A stretch of DNA of 64,000 nt from Kiloniella majae (GTDB lineage Bacteria; Pseudomonadota; Alphaproteobacteria; Kiloniellales; Kiloniellaceae): positions 558,001 to 622,000 of the forward strand of contig NZ_MTSZ01000002.1 of assembly GCF_002118315.1 (NCBI RefSeq), in the 5' to 3' direction. Below are positions 58,567-64,000 of this stretch, piece after piece (within the stretch, counting starts at the first letter, position 1; each line of letters opens with the position of its first letter). The position numbers and the translations under genes are program-made. Under the pieces are notes generated by a model. It had not been told where the DNA came from. It was given only the letters and a program-made list of their open reading frames with translations, and did not search any database.

Positions 58567-60165
58567 TTATTCTTCTAAATCAACGCCGTAGAATACATGA
58601 CCACCAAGTGGATCAATACGGAAATCAACAACTTTGTTGCTCATAGCTTTGTGAACAACAGAGTGAGCAACAGTTACCCAAGGAGCTTCTTCTTTGAAGA
58701 CAGCCTGAGCCTGCTCATAAAGTTGAGTACGTTTTTCCGGGTCAGATACTTTCACAGCTTCCTGGAAAAGATCGTCAAATTCTTTGTGACACCAGCGCGC
58801 ACGGTTACCACCGGACTTAGCAGATGCACAGTTTAGAAGTGACAGGAAGTTATCCGGATCTGGATAATCCGCAGTCCAACCTAGAAGTACTGTATCGTGA
58901 TCGCCTTTCTGTGAACGGGAAAGGTACTCACCCCATTCCATGGAAACGATCTCAGCATTGACACCAACATTTGCCCAGTCAGCCTGAATAAGCTCAGCCA
59001 TACGACGAGCATTCGGGTTGTAAGGACGTTTCACAGGCATAGCCCAGATGTTTGTGCTTAGTTCTGTTACACCAGCTTCAGCCAAGAGAGCTTTCGCTTT
59101 TGCAGGATCATAAGGATAATCCTGGATCTCTTCGTTGTAGCCCCAAAGTGTTGGTGGAAGCGGGTTCTTAGCCGCATTACCAGCGCCTTGGAAAACAGCT
59201 TTGATGATGGACTCTTTGTTCATGGCATAGTTAAGAGCCTGACGAACACGCTTGTCATCAAATGGTTTTTTCTCAGTATTGAACGCAAGATAACCAACGT
59301 TCATGCCTTCCTGGCTATCCACAGTTAGATCTTTGTTTGCTTCGATAGCAGCAAGATCAGCCTGGTTTGGATAAGGAACAAGATGACACTCGCCAGCAGC
59401 TAGTTTCTGATACGCAACCTGCGCGTCAGGTGTAATTGCAAATACGAGTTTGTCTAGTGGTGCACGACCTGACCAGTAGTTTTCATTCGCTTGATAGCGG
59501 ATGAAAGCATCTTTCTGATAAGATACGAACTGGAAAGGACCTGTACCGATTGGCTCTTGGTCAAATTTCTCAGGTGAACCTGCATCCATCATCTGCTGAG
59601 CATATTCTGCAGAGTGAATAGAAGCAAAATCGATAGCGATTTTGGAAATGAAAGCAGCATCTGGCTTCTGCAGAGTAAACTTGACAGTTAGATCGTCAAC
59701 TTTCTCGATTGTTTGCAGAATATCAGGGAAACTTACATATCCAGAGAAATATTCGTAAGTACCACCAGATACTTTGTGATACGGGTGGTCCGCTTTCCAC
59801 TGACGGTTAAAGCTGAAGAGTACGTCATCAGCATTCAATTCACGTGACGGTGTGAAGTATTTTGTTGTGTGGAACTTTACACCTGGACGTAGTTTAAAGG
59901 TGTAAGAAAGACCATCTTCTGAAACTTCCCAGGATTCAGCCAAACCTGGTTGCATGATGGTTGAGCCTCTTTCGAACTCTACAAGGCGATTGTAGATGTT
60001 ACGAGAGCTGGCATCAAATGAAGTACCTGATGTGTATAGAGCAGGTGTGAAACCTTCCGGGCTACCTTCAGAACAATAGACAAATGTTTTTGCCTCTGCT
60101 GTAACAGCACCCATTGTAAGCATACTAGCGAGAGCCGCAGTAGCCAAAAGTCCTCTTTTAATCAC
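58567..60165 (-). CDS. Family 5 dipeptide/peptide-binding protein (DppA type)
   Basis: A 532-residue solute-binding protein with a signal peptide (cleavage near AEA, residue 25) and the pattern VYCSEGSPEGFTPALYTSGT, close to DppA of other proteobacteria, then ADDVLFSFNRQ. Start is GTG at 60165 with GGGAGG nine bases upstream. It heads the five-gene dpp operon (A, B, C, D, F order). Family membership suggests dipeptides or similar; the ligand could also be a heme or delta-aminolevulinate. Confidence 0.95.
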   Translation of the reverse strand: MIKRGLLATAALASMLTMGAVTAEAKTFVYCSEGSPEGFTPALYTSGTSFDASSRNIYNRLVEFERGSTIMQPGLAESWEVSEDGLSYTFKLRPGVKFHTTKYFTPSRELNADDVLFSFNRQWKADHPYHKVSGGTYEYFSGYVSFPDILQTIEKVDDLTVKFTLQKPDAAFISKIAIDFASIHSAEYAQQMMDAGSPEKFDQEPIGTGPFQFVSYQKDAFIRYQANENYWSGRAPLDKLVFAITPDAQVAYQKLAAGECHLVPYPNQADLAAIEANKDLTVDSQEGMNVGYLAFNTEKKPFDDKRVRQALNYAMNKESIIKAVFQGAGNAAKNPLPPTLWGYNEEIQDYPYDPAKAKALLAEAGVTELSTNIWAMPVKRPYNPNARRMAELIQADWANVGVNAEIVSMEWGEYLSRSQKGDHDTVLLGWTADYPDPDNFLSLLNCASAKSGGNRARWCHKEFDDLFQEAVKVSDPEKRTQLYEQAQAVFKEEAPWVTVAHSVVHKAMSNKVVDFRIDPLGGHVFYGVDLEE

Positions 60166-60256
60166 GATATCCTCCCAAATGTCGCAAATAAGCGCAGGAT
60201 GCGCCTCTTTATTATTAATTAGTGTTGTAGTTACCTAATCAAATAAGGATGGTTTT

Positions 60257-60320
60257 AAGCTATCCATCTGGAGTTGCATAGTCAATTTACAGTTGGTCAG
60301 CACAATAAAATTGTATACAA
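60257..60320 (-). promoter_or_regulatory. Candidate promoter and GntR-type operator of the second peptide operon
   Basis: On the minus strand TTGACT (60280-60285) and TAGCTT (60257-60262) are 17 bases apart. The 10-bp palindrome TTGTATACAA (60311-60320) lies 25 bases upstream of the -35 box and matches the core of many GntR/FadR-subfamily operators. No GntR gene is in the window. Confidence 0.38.
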
Positions 60321-60660
60321 AATCCACACCTTATAAAAGATAAGAATCATACATGAACATTGCAGAATTATGTATTTAAATTCAATTAGATAAAATTATT
60401 CCCTTTTTCATTTCAGCACCACTGAAGAAACATTATAAAACACTAAAGCACACAAAAAAGCAATAAAATTTCACAGCTTTTCCCAAAAAGTAATAGCATA
60501 AAGCACATGTCCTACCCTTCTAAACAACTCAAAGATGAGAACAATTCAAGATTCGGTCTCCTGAAAATTCAAAAATGAAAACACAAGATAGTCATTAAAG
60601 AAGTCAGTTCCCCGATCACTATTGCAGAATTACGCCCGCTTATTCAAAAATGAGACAATA

Positions 60661-60692
60661 AAAAAGGTGCTCCGAAGTTTAAGCACCTTTGT
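60661..60692 (-). terminator. PilZ gene terminator
   Basis: Stem AAAGGTGCT (60663-60671) and AGCACCTTT (60682-60690); the A-run at 60658-60665 gives a T-run on -. It lies 52 bp past the PilZ gene stop. Confidence 0.85.
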
Positions 60693-60742
60693 TGAACTGT
60701 TTATGAAGCTGAAATATTATGAGCATTGCCGATGCGGTTCCC

Positions 60743-61102
60743 CTAAACAAACTCCAGGCATTTTCTGGGGAGAACGCCAGCCATAATGCTCGCTAACTTA
60801 TCCGGGTTATCATTAAATCGCAGTCCAACAGTTTGGCCTTTGGACCAGACAACTTCTGTCATTAACTGAACGCCGCCAGCAATTTTTAAAACAAATTGTG
60901 TGCCAATTGCGAGTGCCTGATCAAACTTCGCCCGGACACCATTGACAGAAATATCAAAAATAACACACTGCTGGTCTGCCCCCTGGTCATCTGCATATTC
61001 ACCCGACCAAAGTACTGATACCCGTTGGAACCGACGTTTATCATCACTTATCTCGGTCTTATTGGTACGACCACTCTTTGTGTTGTGTTTTTTTACAGAC
61101 AT
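60743..61102 (-). CDS. PilZ-domain c-di-GMP-binding protein
   Basis: A 119-residue protein that is a PilZ domain with a basic N-terminal tail. RRFQR (28-32) and DISVNGVRA (about 49-57) form the RxxxR and D/NxSxxG cyclic di-GMP-binding motifs. It is a single-domain receptor whose partner is unknown. No flagellar or cellulose gene is adjacent, apart from the rod-like protein 240 bp upstream. Confidence 0.9.
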   Translation of the reverse strand: MSVKKHNTKSGRTNKTEISDDKRRFQRVSVLWSGEYADDQGADQQCVIFDISVNGVRAKFDQALAIGTQFVLKIAGGVQLMTEVVWSKGQTVGLRFNDNPDKLASIMAGVLPRKCLEFV

Positions 61103-61338
61103 GGGATTTCAGAGCACTCAATCATCAAACGGAAAAAAAATAAAAATTTCCGTATTTAGTTCATAGAAAACTGGCAACAAATACTAAGAATGAAGAACAA
61201 ATCTTACTAAATTATAAATAAAATTTGACCGAAACGGCAATCAAAAAACACCTGACTTATTAACGATCTACAATCGTTAGTCTTTTTATGGTTAATTGCT
61301 TTAAGACTGATACAGCTTAATAAATTCTCAGTACTACC

Positions 61339-61722
61339 TTAGTCCTTGATACTATCAAGAAGCGTCTCATCCAGCTCAGAAAAGGTTTTAATTACTGCTA
61401 CATTTGCCTTGTAAGCAATAGAGGCCAGTTTTTGATCAACCAGTTCTCTCTCTACATTTACGCCGGTAGCAGAAAAAACTTCTGCAAAACCCGCGCTTTG
61501 CCCAGGCTCTGACAAAGGGGCATTGGGACCAAGCTGCTGCAAGCTTCCGGAAACACCAGGTGCACGACTAACCGGATCCAGCCTGCTTGGAGCAAAAGGA
61601 ACACGCTCTGGCAGGCGCGAAGAATCAAGCGATCCCGCGTTAACAATATTATTTGCAGACACAGAAAGACGCTGTGCCTGATATTGTAGTCCCGATAGAG
61701 GTATAGAATAGTCCATATACAC
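61339..61722 (-). CDS. Flagellar rod (FlgC)-like small protein
   Basis: A 127-residue protein. The N-terminus (ALSGLQ-like GLQYQAQRLSVSANNIVNAG) and C-terminus (VNVERELVDQKLASIAYKAN split by the turn, then VAVIKT) match the two coiled-coil ends of flagellar rod proteins such as FlgC. The middle (25-90) is Pro/Ser-rich and does not resemble the rod core. It is not within a flagellar operon. It may be a divergent rod or hook-associated protein. Confidence 0.7.
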   Translation of the reverse strand: MYMDYSIPLSGLQYQAQRLSVSANNIVNAGSLDSSRLPERVPFAPSRLDPVSRAPGVSGSLQQLGPNAPLSEPGQSAGFAEVFSATGVNVERELVDQKLASIAYKANVAVIKTFSELDETLLDSIKD

Positions 61723-61859
61723 AAATCCTTTTCTCTATACTACTTCATCTGAAATCCGATTACAATTTCGAGTATTTTAGATAAATCCCACTCAGATCCC
61801 TCTAAAGCACTCTTTTTACAGCTCTTCTGTTTCACAGCACATCTATGTCAAAAATAAAT

Positions 61860-61884
61860 AACATATATCAGCTTGATATATGTT
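61860..61884. promoter_or_regulatory. 25-bp palindrome upstream of the PadR gene (candidate operator)
   Basis: AACATATATCA (61860-61870), centre GCT, TGATATATGTT (61874-61884): 11-bp arms match perfectly. It lies 107 bp upstream of the PadR gene start and overlaps a possible -35 box TTGATA (61873-61878). PadR-family regulators often bind such AT-rich dyads and repress their own efflux operons. Confidence 0.6.
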
Positions 61885-61991
61885 GAACTGGAGTATATCT
61901 GACCTACATAAGTCAGCGACTCTCTTTAGCTACAAAAGATCGAGTCTTTTTGACCTCTGAAAAGAAAAACAAGTTCAGGTAATTATTCAGT

Positions 61992-62600
61992 ATGGATGTA
62001 AGAACACTATGCCTTGCGGTCCTGTATCAAGGGGAAGCAAGTGGATATGAAATCAAGAAAGCGTTTAAAGAAGGAGCCTTCAGCCACTTCCAGGACGCCA
62101 GTTTTGGTTCCATCTATCCCGCTCTTGGACGTCTTTCCACAGAGGGCCTCGTGGAGTGTACCCAGATGGCACAGGAAAAAAGACCAGATAAGAAAGTGTA
62201 TAAACTGACGCAAAGCGGCGAAGACACACTTATTACAAGTCTTTTAGCCCCACCAACACCAGACAGATTTACCTCCGATTTTTTCTTTGTTCTATATTTT
62301 GCCGAGCTTCTGCCCTTACCACAGGTCATCAAGCTACTGGATCAAAGAATTTCTTTTTATAAAGAAACCATAGAACGCATGACCCAATGCGACCCGGCAT
62401 CCTTGCCCACCGGGCGTCGGCTTTGTCACGGTTTAGGTCTAACGGTTTACCAGAACTCACTCACATATTTAGAAGAAAACAAAGAACGTTTCATTACTGA
62501 ACTCCGGTCTCAACATGAAACACCACGCACTTCGTCTCCCGATACAAAGACCAAAGACATAAATCTCAAGCAGATAGATACTAACAGGCACGCATCATGA
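61992..62600 (+). CDS. PadR-family transcriptional regulator
   Basis: A 202-residue regulator. The N-terminal winged helix (1-85) has the PadR pattern LCLAVLYQGEASGYEIKKAF split by the turn, FGSIYPALGRLSTEGLVE and KKVYKLTQSGE. The C-terminal half is helical (Vir_act_alpha_C-like). It overlaps the efflux membrane-fusion gene by ATGA (62597-62600), so regulator and pump are coupled; it probably represses them until a drug-like ligand binds. Confidence 0.9.
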   Translation: MDVRTLCLAVLYQGEASGYEIKKAFKEGAFSHFQDASFGSIYPALGRLSTEGLVECTQMAQEKRPDKKVYKLTQSGEDTLITSLLAPPTPDRFTSDFFFVLYFAELLPLPQVIKLLDQRISFYKETIERMTQCDPASLPTGRRLCHGLGLTVYQNSLTYLEENKERFITELRSQHETPRTSSPDTKTKDINLKQIDTNRHAS

Positions 62601-63754
62601 AAGTTTCCTATTTACTCGCATTCGTACTCGCCGTCGGAACAGCTGGCTGGGTAATATCTGGACAATTGTCAGATGGCTCTGAAGCAGGTGAGGCAGGAAA
62701 GCCAGAGATTAAAAAGCCCCCGGTAAACCTCTCTCGTGAAACCCAAACCCCCTCGGTGCGCGTGCAAACACAAACGGCTGTTCCCTATACGCGCTACCTG
62801 ACTGTACGGGGCAGAACAGAAGCTTTACGGACCGTGGAAATAAAAAGCGAAGCCAGCGGCAAGATCATTGATCTCGCAATTGACAAAGGCGATACAATTG
62901 AAGCGGGTAAGCTCATTGCCAAGCTCGACGTCAATGAGCGTTCTGCCAAAGTACAAGAGTTTAAAGCCCTGAAAGAGCAACGCGCTATTGAATATAAGGC
63001 AGCAAAACGCCTTTCGCAAAAAGGCTTTAAAGCTGAAACAAAGCTTGCAGCCAGCAAAGCAGCTCTTGAATCAGCACAAGCTGAATTAAGACGCGCACAA
63101 GTTGCCCTCTCGAATACGCTTATCCCTGCCCCCTTTACAGGTGTACTGAACAGTCGCGCTGTTGAAATTGGTGAATATGTTGATGTTGGCGACAAGATCG
63201 GCACCATCGTTGATCTGTCGACAATGCTTGTTGTTTCAGACGTAAGTGAAAGGCTGGTTCCCTTCATATCTGTAGGACACACAGCCAAAGTACGTTTAAT
63301 TACCGGACAAACAGTTGAAGGTAAGGTCAAATATATCGCTTCAATGGCTGATGCAAATACCCGTACCTTCCGTATTGAGGTTGCAGTTCCCAACCCTGAT
63401 CTGAAAATTTCGGATGGTATTACGGCAGAAACCGTACTTACACTTAACGATATGCAAGCCCATAAAGTGTCCCCCGGAATTCTCACGATTAATGCTAATG
63501 GCGCTATCGGGGTGAAGACTTTGGGCGAAAACAACAAGATTGAGTTCAAAGAAGCCAGTATTCTTGAAAACACAACCGACGGCTTGTGGCTTGGTGGTCT
63601 GCCGAAAGAGGTAACTTTTGTTGTTATCGGACAAGAGTTGATCAAAGATGGGCAAGAGGTGAAGGCAATTGATGCCGATACCCTTAAAGAATTAAATCCT
63701 GAAATACCTTCTGAGCAGACACAAGAAACTGCATCCGGAGCAGCTCAGTCATGA
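62597..63754 (+). CDS. RND efflux membrane fusion protein
   Basis: A 385-residue HlyD/AcrA-type adaptor. An N-terminal hydrophobic segment anchors it (no lipobox Cys), followed by a lipoyl-like half (EIKSEASGKIIDLAIDKGD), a helical hairpin (about 115-180) and a beta-barrel. It bridges the inner-membrane RND pump and an outer-membrane channel; no channel gene is in the window. It overlaps both neighbours by ATGA. Confidence 0.93.
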   Translation: MKVSYLLAFVLAVGTAGWVISGQLSDGSEAGEAGKPEIKKPPVNLSRETQTPSVRVQTQTAVPYTRYLTVRGRTEALRTVEIKSEASGKIIDLAIDKGDTIEAGKLIAKLDVNERSAKVQEFKALKEQRAIEYKAAKRLSQKGFKAETKLAASKAALESAQAELRRAQVALSNTLIPAPFTGVLNSRAVEIGEYVDVGDKIGTIVDLSTMLVVSDVSERLVPFISVGHTAKVRLITGQTVEGKVKYIASMADANTRTFRIEVAVPNPDLKISDGITAETVLTLNDMQAHKVSPGILTINANGAIGVKTLGENNKIEFKEASILENTTDGLWLGGLPKEVTFVVIGQELIKDGQEVKAIDADTLKELNPEIPSEQTQETASGAAQS

Positions 63755-64000
63755 CAAATATCATCTCAGGCGCCTTAGGACGGTCACGTACCGTAATACT
63801 TGGACTCATCCTTATTCTTATTGCCGGGGCAGTGTCTTACGTCACCATTCCGAAAGAAGATAACCCAGACATCACCATTCCGATCATCTACGTCAGCATG
63901 CACCACGAAGGTATTTCGCCTGTTGATGCTGAGCGCCTGTTGCTGAAACCAATGGAAAAAGAGCTTCGCAGTATCGAGGGTGTGAAGGAGATGCGCTCAA
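63751..64000 (+). CDS. RND efflux transporter permease (3' truncated by window edge)
   Basis: Starts at ATG 63751, overlapping the adaptor stop (ATGA). The visible 83 residues are a first membrane helix (VILGLILILIAGAVSY) followed by the periplasmic start TIPKEDNPDITIP and the EKELRSIEGVKEMRS block typical of RND (AcrB/heavy-metal or HAE-type) pumps. The remainder lies beyond base 64000. Confidence 0.93.
   Translation, partial: MTNIISGALGRSRTVILGLILILIAGAVSYVTIPKEDNPDITIPIIYVSMHHEGISPVDAERLLLKPMEKELRSIEGVKEMRS

Larger units (their letters stand above)
60166..60742. other. Intergenic region upstream of the second peptide operon
   Basis: A 577-bp AT-rich stretch with no plausible gene; the longest ATG frame, at about 60510, is 23 codons without a ribosome-binding site. 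It holds the candidate peptide-operon promoter and operator (separate entries), a small hairpin GCGCA-GGA-TGCGC (60192-60204) in the mRNA leader, and the PilZ gene terminator. Confidence 0.6.

Noticed and set aside
60510-60578. 23-codon ATG frame in the upstream region of the peptide operon
   Set aside because: No ribosome-binding site, no recognisable composition, and it sits in AT-rich DNA where such frames are expected by chance.
62794-63645. Open frame of 283 codons on - opposite the membrane-fusion gene
   Set aside because: It is fully antisense to a well-supported adaptor gene, is Ser/Ala/Leu-biased as expected of a shadow frame and matches no family.

Overview
The window looks like a chromosomal segment from a free-living, probably marine alphaproteobacterium. 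The evidence is family-level gene content and synteny (mlaE-mlaF, cvpA-purF, a yfgM-like gene with bamB and der, a guaA/rsmB/guaB/rlmE/ppx block, a DUF2794 gene, PAS_5 and alphaproteobacterial-style diguanylate cyclase proteins) and moderate, AT-leaning base composition. I infer a Rhodospirillales/Kiloniellales-like lineage but cannot fix a genus. I saw no insertion sequence, prophage, integrase, CRISPR array or rRNA. One tRNA (Gln, CTG) is present.

Layout. 1-5.6 kb: end of a Mla lipid-transport operon (mlaE partial, mlaF), radA, cvpA, purF and an SDR oxidoreductase, all on +. 5.6-7.5 kb (-): an O-antigen-ligase-like gene, DUF423 and TusA in one overlapping operon. 7.6-11.9 kb (+): a 2OG-Fe(II) oxygenase-like gene, then queuosine genes queA-tgt-queG. 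11.9-13.7 kb (-): a small lipoprotein coupled to an EamA exporter, and a 125-residue chemoreceptor tip protein. 14.1-16 kb: an orphan sensor histidine kinase. 16-19.5 kb (-): der, bamB and a yfgM-like gene. 19.8-23.3 kb: small and signalling genes (lipoprotein, DUF2794, diguanylate cyclase, GNAT, SlyX-like, ArsR-type regulator) and a 55-codon Cys-rich ORF. 23.4-30 kb (-): guaA, a TauE-type permease, rsmB, guaB, rlmE. 30.4-34.2 kb: a BCCT transporter with a divergent LysR gene, then ppx. 34.5-38.1 kb: tRNA-Gln, yceI plus cytochrome b561, a PLD-family gene and a DUF533/TerB-like gene.

38.2-60.2 kb is a block of import systems. The first is a minus-strand operon of two M20 deacylases, a peptide-type binding protein, two permeases and a fused double ATPase, with a divergent LysR regulator; it could import and deacylate N-acyl amino acids or small peptides. 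The second is a MalEFGK-type sugar importer with an embedded PfkB kinase, facing a divergent ROK regulator. The third is a five-gene Dpp/Opp operon. In both peptide systems a GC-rich hairpin lies between the binding-protein gene and the permease genes. 60.7-64 kb holds a PilZ protein, an orphan flagellar-rod-like protein, and a PadR regulator translationally coupled to an RND efflux pump whose permease runs off the window. A 25-bp near-perfect palindrome precedes the PadR gene.

No clearly new multi-gene system stands out. The best leads are the Cys-rich mini-protein next to the ArsR regulator, the free-standing chemoreceptor tip, the PurF that lacks two expected cluster cysteines, the PadR-site palindrome, and the deacylase-importer operon.
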